The notes: generated by a model not told the origin, from the letters alone. A stretch of DNA of 64,000 bases from Candidula unifasciata (GCA_905116865.2 CAJHNH020008024.1:188501-252500); one strand, 5' to 3'. Shown: positions 46,625 through 57,545, counted from the stretch's first letter. Translations and numbers: made by a program.

Positions 46625-48060
46625 TGATTCCATTGTCTTCTTCTCTTCTTCTTCACTTCCTCTTTTACCGCTGTGGGTGTCGAGGGAGACATAAGGTTCT
46701 GTTTCTAGCTCTTCTGGCTGCCTCGACCATAGGCACATCGTGCTGTTGTAGAGTTTCTCTGATGTTATCCTTCCATCTTGTTCTTGGTCTACCCCGTGCT
46801 CTACGTCCTTCTTCTCTTTCCATGTATGCTTTGTATGGTATGGTGTCACAAGGCATTCTCTCTAAGTGGGCAAACCATTTCACTTGCTGTCTTTGTATGT
46901 AATCCAGAATTGGTTCTGTGCCGACTTGTTCTCTTATGATCTCATTCCTGATCTGATCTCTTATGGTCACTCCTACAGCCCTTCTCAGACATCTAATTTC
47001 CGTGGTTACTAATTTTATTTTATGGTTTGTTGTGAGTGACCATGTCTGGCACTGGTAGCACAGAGTTGGAATAAATATGCTTTGAATAAGATGTTTCTTT
47101 GTGCTGATTGGGATTGTCTTATGCTGTAAGAGAGGGGCTAGCTGTCCCAATACTTGGTTTGCTTTACTGCATCTAATGTCAATTTCTTTATCCAATTTCC
47201 CATCTTCGGTAAATGTAGTTCCCAGATATTTAAACTCAGACGCCTGTTTAATGCTTTTGTATTATATTGCTATGTTTAGATCTGTCTTCTTTTTTTCCTA
47301 TTGACATTACTTCTGTCTTTTCAGTGTTGATTCTCATATTATTTGTTTTACATTCTTCATTGATGGATGTTAGATGTTGTTGCAATTTCATGGCTGTATC
47401 TGCTATCAAGGCCTGGTCATCTGCAAAGAGTAATTCGTTGATCTTACTAAGATCTTCATTCATGGGCTTGGCATTCTTGCATATACTGTCGATGTAGGTG
47501 ATAAACAGCAGTGGTGATAAGACACACCCCTGTCTTACTCCAGATGTCACTGTGAAAGGATGAGATGTTCCCTGATTTATTCTAACTACACTTCTACAAT
47601 CCCTGTATAAACTTTTGCACACTTCGATGAGGTGTTCGCTTACTCCATATCTTGCCATTATTTTCCATAATAATTGTCTGTCGACTCTGTCAAATGCCTT
47701 CTCCTGGTCTACGAATGTCACAAATAAGTTCTTATTGTATTCAATGTTTTTTTCTATTAACTGTTAAAGTGTGAAGATTGCATCTGTGCAGCTTCTATTT
47801 CTCCTAAATCCCATCTGTTCTTCTGCCAGCTGTGGTTCTATCTATCACTGGTCTCAGTCTTGTTTCTATTATCTTGGCATACATTTTGCCAACATGGCTT
47901 AAAAGAGAGATGCCTCGATATTGACCGCATTCTCGTTTGCTTCCTTTGTTCTTCCTTAATGGTATAACTATTGCATGTTGCCAATCAATAGGGGCCGTTT
48001 GTTGTACCCGTGCTGCATTGAATATTCTGTGGATTCCATTGTAAATACCGTAAATCTGGG
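46625..48060 (-). mobile_element. LINE-a: best-preserved copy, RT to C-terminus
   Basis: On the minus strand: WQHAIVIPLRKNKGSKREC then GQYRGISLLSHVGKMYAKII (RT motifs 1 and 2, about 47850-48030), FVDQEKAFDRV (motif A, 47681-47715), GVRQGCVLSPLLF (motif B), LLFADDQALIAD (catalytic FADD, about 47390-47430), MRINTEKTEVMSIGKK, then in another frame KEIDIRCSKANQVLGQ, CLRRAVGV, KWFAHLERMP, ARGRPRTRWKDNI and a stop after LPRHPQR at about 46665. The 3' end is a GAA-type tail (TTCTTCTCTTCTTCTTC on plus). Frame breaks near 47250 and 47725-47850 make it dead. The endonuclease half is absent. Confidence 0.92.
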
Positions 48061-48312
48061 AGAAATGTGGCTTTTCTGTCTACCCCCGGGAGTGAACCCG
48101 GACCACAAGGCGCTCGACCTCAGTATGCCTGGAGTAGGAGACCAATAAGAAGGGTTGGCGTAAGACTTTCTACCTCATCCTGTAAAAGAAATTACACTGC
48201 AAAATCCAAACCACAAACTAGAAATATACTCAGGCTGATTTTCCTTAGAACAAACAAGTGCTAGTAATCACCACAAAGTGTTTGAAGAAGGTGCCAGTAT
48301 TACCTCAATTAT
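48061..48312. other. No gene seen
   Basis: Ordinary sequence upstream of the split SINE-a. Confidence 0.4.
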
Positions 48313-48925
48313 GCGTCTGCGTCTGTGACTTGGGCGTTGTGAACACGCTTCGTAATGTCGGGGTGCCGGGTTCGATCCCAACTGCGGACTGTTTGTCTTG
48401 CGCTGGTTTCGATAGTGGTACCAAGAGCTGCCCGTTTAGTGGCAATAGCAAACTTCTTCTTCTGCCTTTCTATCCCCCAATGGATCATAGGCCCTCAATC
48501 AACTCTTGCCAAGTCGTTCTATCCTTCGCTATTGCACAGAGCTCTCCCCATGCCCTTCCCATCTTTCTAACCTAATTCTTCAGATCTCTTCTCAACGTGT
48601 CCTAGCTGAGAGGAGGTATGTCGACGATCTGGACTTCTTTCGGCTTTCCCCACACCGTTTCATGCTTTTTCTTGAAGAGCCTCCCCTCATCTTGATTGGC
48701 TGTGTTTTACTTGCTTTTTGTGTGTGTGTGTGACCTATTCATGGTCGGTTGGTTTTTGTTTCTTTTATTTTTACAGAATAAGTTAGCCAACCTTAAGCCC
48801 AATCCTACCCTTAGTCGCCTCCTACGACATGCATGTTAGGGTGCAGTGCCACTATTATTTGCTTTCCGCGAGGGCCGAGGTGGCAAACTACTGAACGTAA
48901 AATTAGCCTAGAGAAACTACAACAG
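48313..48925 (+). mobile_element. SINE-a split by a LINE-b insertion
   Basis: The head 48313-48454 holds the B box GGTTCGATCCC and GCTGGTTTCGATAGTGGTAC. The tail 48883-48925 reads GCAAACTACTGAACGTAAAA and AGCCTAGAGAAACTACAAC. The break point is duplicated (GCAAACT at 48448-48454 and 48883-48889), marking an insertion of about 428 bp. Confidence 0.8.
48455..48882 (-). mobile_element. LINE-b 3' end inserted in SINE-a, copy 2
   Basis: On the minus strand the residues MGRAWGELCAIAKDRTTWQE then LIEGLCSIGG are followed by a GAA tail (TTCTTCTTC on plus at 48455). GLCSxG is the end of the LINE-b group. The upstream part (48785-48850) holds a rep-A-like 5' patch, GCATGTCGTAGGAGGCGACT on minus, so the insertion is composite. 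A 7-bp target duplication bounds it. Confidence 0.75.
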
Positions 48926-49680
48926 CGGCACACACAAAAGTTAAACGTTGCCAGGAATTTCGTGCGCGTTCCAATGCCCCACTTACTAAAAGATGGCGGG
49001 GGGGGGGGGGGGGGGTAAAGCGGAGGAGACACCACTCATCCTCAATATCCTCACTGTGAAAGGCGACTGCTCCAGTGGACCACCAAGAGGTGAAGAAGAA
49101 GAAGAAAGCTGTAAATACAAGGTACCAACAGTCCGAAGCGATAAGAAGAAGCATAACGAGGACGTGAGTTGATCCATTACCTGTTAATACTGAAATCTAG
49201 AAAATATAAAGCTGTGTCACTTCAAATCTCGGCTGTAGATACGGTTATCGCCATATTTCAATTGCATGATATACAAATCCCCTGAAACAGTGCGGGGCCT
49301 GTGCTGCTAACCACATTTTCCAGCTAGACTTTATTGAAAGGCTAATCACTCTCCCATCAAATATTTGAGATACAGATTACAAATTACTCGTCTTTACATA
49401 AACACCAAAGATGTATGTAAGCGACGATCTAAAGCAGCGAAAGATCTAAAGATAACATTATGCATTCATCTCCCTTGTGGGCGTGTCTAGCGCTCGGCGG
49501 TTCAAGGGCAAATTACACAGACCGCAAATTTCTGACACTGCTTTATTGTCCGGCATTTCATTACATTTCTTGTAACGGGGACATTTTTACGTTAAAGACT
49601 ATCAACAAAGAGTTGCCGAGGCATTGTCTAGCTCTCAGCATTTACAGGCCGATGGCTTGCATAATATTTTAATGATCTCA
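48926..49680. other. No gene seen; 18-G run at 48998-49015
   Basis: Ordinary sequence apart from the homopolymer and a short GAA-rich patch at 49090-49110. Confidence 0.5.
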
Positions 49681-49682
49681 TT

Positions 49683-49745
49683 GGCGAAGTGGTCCAGCCG
49701 TTAGCTGCGCGTTCTGAAGGTCTCAGGTTCGTTTTATCGACGTGG
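49683..49745 (+). repeat. tRNA-like patch, possible SINE head
   Basis: GGCGAAGTGGTCCAGCCGTT and GGTCTCAGGTTCGTTTT have A- and B-box character. The cloverleaf is not convincing, and no body was matched to other copies except weakly at 23880-23935. Confidence 0.35.
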
Positions 49746-49914
49746 TGTTCTGTTCATGAGTAGACCCGAGGGGATTATCACTGGAGAGACGAAGCTCTGT
49801 TTGACACTCGACAGGCGACTAGCCGTTCTGCAGACAGAGTGACTGAGTGGTGTGTGGTACTGCGGAGCAATCAAGTCGATGGTTACGACTGTAATTTTAA
49901 CTATGCTTGGGTGC

Positions 49915-50180
49915 TATAGTGGTGTAGCGGCTAGCGGCTGTCCCGCAGATCTTAAAATGATGGGTTTAAAGTAGAACGAAACGTGACTTTTTTTTCACAA
50001 ATGATCTGGACTTTCAGGTCGACCCAGCCTCAAACGGGTACTAGTTAAAGTCAATATGTACCAGGAAAGTACTGTGAAGTAAATGCGGCCAGGGTGATGT
50101 TGACCACAGCAAATGTGGATTGGTCTGGTCCTATATGCCCAATACGCCTATAGGCGTTGAAAAGGGTCCTTTACTTCAAG
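49915..50180 (+). mobile_element. SINE-b, full-length plus-strand copy
   Basis: Head ATAGTGGTGTAGCGGCTAGC (A box) and a decayed B box (TGGGTTTAAAG). Body: AAATGATCTGGACTTTCAGG, TCGACCCAGCC and GGGTGATGTTGACCACA. 3' end: GATTGGTCTGGTCCTATATG, CCCAATACGCC and GAAAAGGGTCCTTTACTT. It is about 265 bp and defines the family span. Confidence 0.85.
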
Positions 50181-50397
50181 AATGTATTGTACGAACAATG
50201 CACAATTTCACACTGGTGAAAGAAGCAAGAGCAACAGGCAGTTGCGAACACAGCATAGAGAAAGACAATCGAACAATGGATTCAGTCCCAACGGATAATG
50301 TATGACCCATGCCCGATAGATGGCAATCCAGCCGACTGTAGTAGTATTTATTAGTTAAATATTGAAGTTGGTTCATTATTTATGAACTTCCAGTAGT

Positions 50398-50632
50398 GTT
50401 AACAGTTAGTTTCGTATCCTTTACGGGACGTTGCAGAACCAACCCCAGCATTTGTTTGCTGTTGTGGTTTTTCTAGGCAACTTTACGTACAGTAGTTTGC
50501 CATTTCTTTCTGGATGTTCGGCTTCTTGATACCATTGTCGAAACCAACTCAAGCCGCAAGGCATGCAATTGGAAGCCAACATGGCACTCTGGCATTACAA
50601 AGCGCGTTAGCACAGCCTAAGCCACAGACGTT
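50398..50632 (-). mobile_element. SINE-a, minus-strand copy
   Basis: 3' end at the left (GTTAGTTTCGTATCC), then GGACGTTGCAGAACCAACCC, GTTGTGGTTTTTCTAGGCAA, GCTTCTTGATACC, and the head complement GCATTACAAAGCGCGTTAGC and GCCTAAGCCAC. The B box is decayed. Confidence 0.85.
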
Positions 50633-51029
50633 GTCTCCGATAGTGTAATATGGTATTAAAGTAAAGTTAACGTTAAAGTCGAGAGGGTCGACTTGATTGA
50701 AACGGGTTTTATTCCAGATGGCTCCCTCTCTTTCACCGCAGATGTCTTCCATTTCAACCATACCATAATTTTAACAGCGAAAAGACATTTAGATCATAAT
50801 TTTTTTTTTTTCGAATATTAAAAAGGAAAGAATACTAGAATTCGACAGTCTTGTTCAGATGCTTTACTATAGAGTGGGTGGGATATGAATATCTCGAGCT
50901 ACTGGCCATATAGTACTAACTGTTTTAAAACAATAACATTCATGTAGAAAACATTTCATATAGTAGCACTCCAGTATACTGTCACTAACAACACAAGAGG
51001 AGTCAGGATTAGAAATACCAGAATTAGAG
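50633..51029. other. No gene seen
   Basis: 50668-50725 resembles a patch at 23880-23935 (AAAGTCGA...GGTCGACTT). The rest is ordinary. Confidence 0.4.
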
Positions 51030-51325
51030 AGAAAGTGTCTGGATTATACTGACAGACAATGAATGAAATGGTTCAGCCATCTAGTGAGAATGCAGCCAGG
51101 CTAAACTACATATACGGCATTTTACAGCAGAACATCTGGGAGGGAGGCGAGAGGAAGACCAAGAAAGACATGGAAAATTGTTTAGCAGAAACCTGCAAAA
51201 TGATGAACAAACCCATCACCCAAGCCACACCAGAAGCGCAAGACAAGTACAGAAATTCGGCTACAGTGAGACGAAAAGGAAAAAAAAGAGGAAAAGAAAA
51301 AAGAACACTCCATTATATTGTTGAA
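51030..51325 (+). mobile_element. LINE-i: ORF2 C-terminus, copy 2
   Basis: Residues across two frames include KWFSHLVRMQP and SGREARGRPRKTW, the W-x-HLxRM ... RGRPRKTW signature that precedes the end of LINE ORF2. Stops and frame changes are present. The downstream part matches 11436-11515. The right end is GAAAAGGAAAAAAAAGAGG, an A/G-rich tail. Confidence 0.75.
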
Positions 51326-51588
51326 TAATTTGCACGGAATAACATTTTCTCTCCACTTCCTCAACAGCAGACTGTTGTGTTCTCAGTACTAATCTACAGC
51401 GAAGGAGTTTGTCGTCAAGTGGTGAAGACTATATTTTCACGTAGTATTTTAAAGATATTTATGAACGTTTTATTACACCTATATACCTCTATTCCTCACT
51501 CAACAATTTATTTAAAAACCGAACGACACACTATTTTGTGGTTACTTGAAAACTGACACAAAATTGAAATACTGTATTAATATATTTT

Positions 51589-51735
51589 AGTACATTGTCT
51601 GCAAGTCTACATATTGACTGATCTACATAGTAAGATAGATGGCAACAGACAAGGATATCACAGGAAGATAATGGTACATTGTCTTTAAGTCTACATACTG
51701 ACTGATCCACATCATGAGATAGGCAGAAACAGACA
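51589..51735. repeat. Two-copy tandem duplication, period about 84 bp
   Basis: GTACATTGTCTGCAAGTCTA and TGACTGATCTACAT at the left recur as GTACATTGTCTTTAAGTCTA and TGACTGATCCACAT at the right. Confidence 0.75.
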
Positions 51736-51984
51736 GAATTTCGTAACTAATGTCTGGAGCCGGTCTGCCCAGTGTTGGCTGTCTGCAGTGGAACGTTATA
51801 AGTTTATGTAACGCCCTACATCTGTCATAATCACACACTGAGAGACCTTTCTACGGAGCTATTGAAGAAGTCTTTATACTTTCTGGTCGTCACACAAAAT
51901 ACTATAAGTATGTTGATCTGGTTGCAAAAGGGTCGAAAGACAACATGGCATGAGTTTATGATCTTCGAGGCAGATGAGGTTTAG

Positions 51985-52350
51985 CTTTAGGTTTAGACAA
52001 CGGATCAACATCACGGCACAAGGAATAACCCATAGTTCTCCGTTCTACTTCTGTCTCAATCCTGAGTCCGAAAAATCTCAGCGCAGTGCAAGAGCTCCGT
52101 AGCACCGGCGAGGATCCTGAAATACTTTGGGTAGATTTTTAACTCTAAATTTGCCCGGTCAGCGCCGTTAGGTTACTCTTTTTTATTTCCAATGCGAAGG
52201 TTTTTTTGTTTACGTGTGCAACAATACACACGGGCGTCTGATTTTACTACCCAGAGACCAGGAAAAATGTACTAGAAAACCAAGTGGAAAAAAAAAATCA
52301 CAGCACTCACCGGGGTCTGAACCCAGGACCTTTAGCACTCGAGGCGGACG
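51985..52350 (+). mobile_element. rep-B, second long copy
   Basis: Same order of words as 26082-26400: GGATCAACATCACGGCACA, CCGTTCTACTTCTGT, CACCGGCGAGGAT, CTGAAATACTTTGGGTAGAT and CAACAATACACACGGGCGTC. It diverges after about 52280, where GGGGTCTGAACCC looks like the complement of a pol III B box from another SINE. Confidence 0.7.
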
Positions 52351-52929
52351 CCATGTCTTGAGATCATAGATGAAGCTGTGTGAATGACCCCTTTTAAATG
52401 ACTATATTTCAGATTGTCTAGCTGGATGATAATGCTGTAGACCGTATACCTAAGGACTGAAATCATGGTATGGTAAGATCAGGCATAGGGCCCTATGTGT
52501 AATGTAGCAGAGGAGAAATAGTTGACAAAGTACAGAAGACAATTTATTGTAAGGAATTACCTTATTGCAGATGACATGAAACGTTAGTAACATCTTTCAA
52601 GTTGCGTCAGCTTAAACAACATGGCTTATATCCCACCGGTATCGATATTTGAAGGTGGGACGAAAATGTCATGGCCCACGCCAAACATAATGATTAATGC
52701 ACACAGTGATAAATAAAGAGCACTAGAATGTATTGTGCAAATCTGGCACCCCGTCTTTGGGGTGAGCTAAAATATAAGTACATGTGGAAGTTTTTTTTAA
52801 ATGTACTTATGAACGCCTGACAGGCTATTAAGGTATTAAAGTAATTAGAAGTAGAATCTTAACCACTTTTGCAATTACTTCAACTGTGAAACGTTGTGAG
52901 GTACAGTGTTCATATTATCGGATTATCAA
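52351..52929. other. No gene seen
   Basis: Ordinary sequence. Nothing recognised. Confidence 0.5.
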
Positions 52930-53172
52930 CTTCTTCTTTACGCCCTCTTTTACCGCTTCGGGTGTCAAAGCAGATATAAGGTCCTGCTTCATGATCTTTT
53001 GGCTGCTTCAACCATCGACACATTGTGGTGCTGTGGGGTTTCTCTGATGTTATCTTCCCATCTTGTTCTTGGTCTGCATCTAGCTATTCGTATTTGCCTT
53101 GTATGGTTTAGCATTAAAAGGTATTCTCTCCAAGTGGGCCAAACGTTTGGTTTGCCGGCTTTGTATGTAAAT

Positions 53173-53406
53173 CGGCGTCTGCGGCTTAGGAGTTGCGAAG
53201 GAGCTTCGTAATACCGGGGTGCCGGGTTCGATCCCTGCTGCGGACGGTTTGCCTTGCGATGGTTTCGACCGTGGTACAGACAGCCGACCGTCCAGAAAGC
53301 AATGGCAAACTACTGGACGTAAATTTGGCTTAAAAAACCACAACAGCCAGAAAGTACTGGGGCTGGTTCTACAACGTCCTGTAAAAGACATGCAACTACA
53401 AGAAGT
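53173..53406 (+). mobile_element. SINE-a inserted in LINE-a, right-oriented copy 1
   Basis: A 234-bp full SINE-a: A-box region GCGGCTTAGGAGTTGCG, B box GGTTCGATCCC, CAATGGCAAACTACTGGACG and the 3' end CATGCAACTACAAGAA. Flanks GTATGTAAAT (53163-53172) and GTATGTAATT (53407-53416) are a 9/10 target duplication. The intact LINE-a copy has GTATGTAATCC at this place. Confidence 0.92.
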
Positions 53407-53927
53407 ATGTAATTTAGAATTGGTTCTGTGCCGACTTTATCTCGTATGACCTCATTCCTGATTTTATATCTTCTGGTCACTCCTACAGCTTTTCTCAAAC
53501 ACCTCATTTCCATGGTTACAAATTGTCTTTTAGGTTTTTCTTTTTATAAGTGACCACATCTGACACTGGCAGCTTAAGGCGGAAATGAATATGCTTTGTA
53601 TGAGATGTTTCTTTGTGCTGATTGGCATTGCCTTTTGCTGTAATATTTATGATGTGTACTAGCTGCCCCAGTACTTGGCCTGCTTTACTGCATCGGATGC
53701 CAATTTAGTCGCCCAGTTAACAATCTTCAGGGAATGTTGTTCAAGATATTTAAACTCAGATGTCTGTTTAATATATGTATGCTCTAATGCTATGTTTAAA
53801 TTGTGCTTCTTTCTTTCTATTGACATTACTTTTGTCTTTTCTATGTTGATTCTCATATTATTTGCTTTAAATTCTTCATTCATGGATGTAAGATGCTATT
53901 GCAAATTCATGGCTGTATCTGCAATTA

Positions 53928-54142
53928 GTCGGCTCTATGACTGAGTCGATGCGAACGCTTCGTAATGCCGGGATGCCGGATTCGATCCCAGCTGCGGACC
54001 ATACGCCTTGCGTTGGTTTCGACAGTGGTATCAAGAAAGCCGACCATCCAGGAAGCAATGGCAAACTACTCGTCGTAAATTTGCCTAGAAAAACGTGGGG
54101 TTGGTTCTGCAACGTCCTGTAAAGATAAAAGCAGCTAACCTT
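53928..54142 (+). mobile_element. SINE-a inserted in LINE-a, right-oriented copy 2
   Basis: A 215-bp SINE-a: GACTGAGTCGATGCGAACGC (A box), GGATTCGATCCC (B box), GGTTTCGACAGTGGTATCAA, CAATGGCAAACTACTCG and the end AAAGCAGCTAACCTT. Flanks ATCTGCAATTA (53917-53927) and ATCTGCAACTA (54143-54153) are a 10/11 target duplication. The uninterrupted LINE-a has ATCTGCTATCA here. Confidence 0.92.
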
Positions 54143-54264
54143 ATCTGCAACTAAGGCCTGGTCATCAGCAAAGAGTAATTCGTTGATGGTCAGCTGCAGA
54201 CTTGATACTGTTCGAATGTTGCAACAAAGTAAAAACTAGCAACACACACATAAGTTACAATTTA

Positions 54265-54735
54265 CATCCCTGTATGGGATTGGGGTCCCATTGTGGGGGA
54301 GATAGGAATAGACCCACTGCCTCGCTAATAAGCATGTCGTAAGAATCGATTAACTGAGGACATCCTTTGAAGTAGGAGGGCATCCTTTAAAGTAGGAGGA
54401 CATCCTTTGAAGTAGGAGGACATCCTTTGAAGGAGGACATCCTTTGAAGTAGGAGGACATCCTTTGAAGTAGGAGGACATCCTTTGAAGTAGGAGGACAT
54501 CCTTTGAAGTAGGAGGACATCCTTTGAAGTAGGAGGACATCCTTTAAAGTAGGAGTGCAGCTGCCTGAGAGGCAAGTAACCAACCATCTGCATATAAATA
54601 AGTCAGATCTGTAAGATGGATGTGCACGCAATACTCAGTTTCTGGAACAAAAGTGAAGTTCAGAGACAGACGAACAACCAGAGCTTTCCGCTAGAGTTTA
54701 TAGCCGGAGAACACGAAGAAAGAAGAAGAAGAATT
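54265..54735 (+). mobile_element. rep-A, copy 4, expanded inside, with GAA tail
   Basis: 5' part CCTGTATGGGATTGGGGTCC and AAGCATGTCGTAAGAATCGA; 3' part GCTGCCTGAGAGGCAAG, AAATAAGTCAGATCTGTAAG, ATGGATGTGCACGCAA and CGAACAACCAGAGCTTTCCG. It ends GAAGAAAGAAGAAGAAGAA. Between the two parts a 20-bp piece is repeated about ten times (see next entry). Confidence 0.88.
54356..54555 (+). repeat. 20-bp minisatellite grown from within rep-A
   Basis: Unit GAGGACATCCTTTGAAGTAG, about ten copies. The single-copy form is present in rep-A at 1131-1150 (CTAGCATCCTTTGAAGTCGT), so the array arose by expansion of an internal segment. Confidence 0.92.
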
Positions 54736-55690
54736 CACAAAGTTCAAGGTGCTGGTGAGACAAGACGAGCTGACACTAGTTACAATCAAGCGATCTCCAC
54801 ATGCACCTGTAGATCGCCTCACCTCATTCCCCCCCCCCCCTTTTTTTTTTTACACACCACATGTAATCTCGATCTCTGACAGTGAAGAAATCAAAAACAA
54901 CTTGTATTCTATCAATGCCCCAATCGACAAAATAAAACACAAGCTTATACGTGCTCTGAGGATTAAAAAAAAAAAAAAAACAGCCGAGAAAAAAAGATAT
55001 TTGCAGATCAGTGAAACACTTGAGTAACAAACCAGAAGGGAGGAAACACAACAGGCTCTTGCAGGCGTTCGTAGGAAACCAAATAACACATGCAAACGTG
55101 TTGCTCGTTCACTCAGCAGAACTGGATGATTAGAACCGAACAGGGAAGATGTACGTTTTCTGAATTATTGAATTATCGACGAGATTTACCGAGTTTCAGG
55201 CAACCCCAGTATGCGTCTTTTCGGTGGGCAGATAACTTCGGGGTTCCCAGAACTTTTGGAGTTATCTGTAGATCAAATTTCTGAATTGTTATAAGGTCTT
55301 TATTGACGTCAGTGGTGTATGAGGCAATGACCTGTGCTGGGTTTAGGAAAACGGCAACTAAACGACAGCTCAGGGCCTCACAATCTGCAGGGGTCTCGAC
55401 AAATTATTATTTTGTTTTGTTTACACATACAATTTTCTTTTCATTGAGCCTTCGAGTGGAAATAACAATGCCGTTCTGTTACACCTACGAATACAAGAAT
55501 ACACAGACGTCTATGTAATGATATAGTTGCAGATATCTGCCATGACAGACGAACTGTTGCTTACCATATCCTCTTAGATACATCCTATGCAGTATTATCA
55601 TCTGTTCGCATGCAACTATTACAGTTTTTAAAATGCGTTCAGACAAATTCAACTTCATCAGTAAAATCGACTATCTTCGTTTTCCTCTTT
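54736..55690. other. No gene seen; C/T homopolymers at 54829-54850
   Basis: Open frames around 54750-55027 cross the homopolymers and match nothing recognisable. AGATAACT ... AGTTATCT at 55226-55269 is a short inverted repeat of unclear meaning. Confidence 0.45.
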
Positions 55691-55800
55691 ATCTCCATCA
55701 TAATCATCATCATCTTCTTCTTCTTCTCATCATCATCATCGCCATCATCATCATCTTCTTCTTCTTCCTCTTCTTCTCCTCCTCCTTTTTCGGGTTCTTC
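55691..55800. repeat. ATC/TTC mixed trinucleotide tract
   Basis: Alternating ATC and TTC blocks, then CTCCTC. The frames are Ser/Pro or Ile strings. Confidence 0.9.
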
Positions 55801-55990
55801 TAAGTAATGGGTACCAGAGTTAACATTCTGGGGTAAATAAAGGAACGTGGCTGTAGCTACGGAGTTGCGTGCAGACGGCGACACATGTGGACATTTTCTT
55901 ATCAGCTATCTGTACTGGTGGCAGAGTACTTATGGTTTATAACCGTTTGCAATGACGCTGGTTTACGTCTCCTAACTTTACCTGTACTTT
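55801..55990 (+). mobile_element. SINE-c, 3' part, copy 1
   Basis: AATGGGTACCAGAGTTAACA, CTACGGAGTTGCGTGCAGAC, TTCTTATCAGCTATCTGTAC, GGTGGCAGAGTACTTATGG and TTTATAACCG match 57030-57230 and 63350-63530 in the same order. Confidence 0.8.
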
Positions 55991-56420
55991 TAAGCTAGAC
56001 TCCTCTTGTTGAAGCTCCCTAAGCCCCTGAAGTTTTTGTGTTTTTAACTCCCACTTTCCCAGGACATTTCCATAGCTGTGAATTTAAAGCTGGAGCGCAG
56101 TCATTTAAAAGAATACTCCTCGAAAGGAATTCACAAGCACAGACGTTTGCGAGTATGTCTGGTCACTGTTCTCCCGCAAATATACATTCCTGAAATTGGA
56201 GGGTCGAGTAGTTCAGCCCCAGTTATCTTGACTCTTAAAGATATTTTTAAAGAAAAAAAAAATCAAGAAGTTATTTGTTACTTTGCGATTGTTTCGGTAG
56301 TTTGACCTGAAAGACAACGAATACCACCAAACTAATTAAAAGTTAACGAATGAATGTCTAGGAGATCAAGGTATTCGCCAGGTAAATCAGAGGGTATGTT
56401 CTGATGATTATATATGTACG

Positions 56421-56465
<45 letters not shown>

Positions 56466-56778
56466 ATGAATGTGTGTCACCGTACAAACGCGTGTGTGTA
56501 CGTATGAACAAATGCATGTATTTGTGTTTATATCTGTAGTTGATGGGTCCTTCCGCACGTCCCTCCGGTCTTCTGTCTATCTGTCCGTGTACTGATCTGA
56601 ATTTTTCTGGTTTTCTGTATATGTAATCGTTCCTTTATCTGTCCGTTTAATAGTCTACACATATTTGTTATGTTTACTACTGCCTAATGCAATGAATTCA
56701 ACGAAGTCACAGTAATTCAATAGAAAAGATGACAGTTTATTTATGGTAATTAGTCAGCTTTAGTACTTGTTATAAATC
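55991..56778. other. No gene seen; GT array at 56423-56454
   Basis: Ordinary sequence apart from the dinucleotide run. Confidence 0.5.
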
Positions 56779-56995
56779 AATCTTCTTCTTCTTCTTCACC
56801 GGCTGTAAATTCCGGCGGAAAGTTCTGCTTGTTCATCCACTGTTGTACTTTAGTCTTGGTCCGGAGCCTTAGTGTTGCGTGCACATCCGTTTCACAGACT
56901 TATTTCTATGCAGACTGTTGGCACCTTGTCTCTCAGAAAAAGAAACCCACAATTAGTTGACTCTTACGACAGGCTTGGTGGCTAGGCAATGGGTC
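56779..56995 (-). mobile_element. rep-A, minus copy with TTC (GAA) tail
   Basis: The left edge CTTCTTCTTCTTC is the tail. Then come CACCGGCTGTAAATTCCGGC, TTGTTCATCCAC, GTGTTGCGTGCACATCC, TCTATGCAGACTGTTGG, CTTGTCTCTCAGA, and CAATTAGTTGACTCTTACGA. All are complements of rep-A landmarks in reverse order. Confidence 0.85.
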
Positions 56996-57000
56996 TAAGG

Positions 57001-57230
57001 GGGCCGCGTTAGCGCAGTGGAGTTCACCCAGCTTCTAGGAAATGGGTACCAGAGTTGACCCTGTGGTAAATGGAGGAACGCTACGGAGTTAAGTGCGGAC
57101 GGGCGACACCGGCGAACAATTTCTTATCAGCTGTCCGTACTGGTGGCAGAGCGCTTATGGTTTATAACCGTGTGCAACGACGCTGATTCACATCTCCCGA
57201 CTTTACCTTCGTGTTAAAACCTGAACGGTT
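57001..57230 (+). mobile_element. SINE-c, copy 2, head internally deleted
   Basis: The start GGGCCGCGTTAGCGCAGTGG is the tRNA-like A-box side. It then jumps to CACCCAGCTTCTAGGAAATG and the standard body. The B-box part found at 63300 is missing here. Confidence 0.8.
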
Positions 57231-57349
57231 CTGTTCACGTTCACTGGCCCATCTACACACTACCTGACCTTTTATCCATACTTTCTCAGACCTTTCTACG
57301 TAGGAGGGGTGTTACGTTGTCTTCCTTCCAAATACATTTGTGCCGATGT

Positions 57350-57545
57350 CGCATGTTCTATACTACACGACAACACAGCTTTCAACAACCCCCAGAACAC
57401 GTAGAACTGGCCCTAACCCAAACCCCCTACCCACAGTCTCAACCTGGGTCATGCGAGAGACTCTTTTCAAGAAATCAGTTCAACGTGACCATCCTCTGAC
57501 CTAGAAAAGGAGGAGAAAATGTGTAGATAGTTCGGGAAACGTGAA
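57350..57545 (-). repeat. rep-C, copy 2
   Basis: The reverse complement follows 4707-4925 through TTTCCCGAACTATCTACACA, GTCACGTTGAAC, AAGAGTCTCTCG, GGGTTAGGGCCAGTTCTA and GTTGTCGTGTAGTATAGAAC. Confidence 0.7.

Larger units (their letters stand above)
52930..54195 (-). mobile_element. LINE-a: copy 2, carrying two SINE-a insertions
   Basis: The LINE segments are 52930-53172, 53407-53927 and 54143-54195, colinear with 46630-47440. Coding remnants on minus include MRINIEKTKVMSIERKK, EFKYLE, MRCLRKAVGV and NEVIRDKVGTEPIL. The 3' end has a short GAA-type tail (AACTTCTTCTTTACG on plus). It is 5'-truncated in the RT domain. Frame breaks are numerous, apart from those made by the insertions. Confidence 0.88.
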
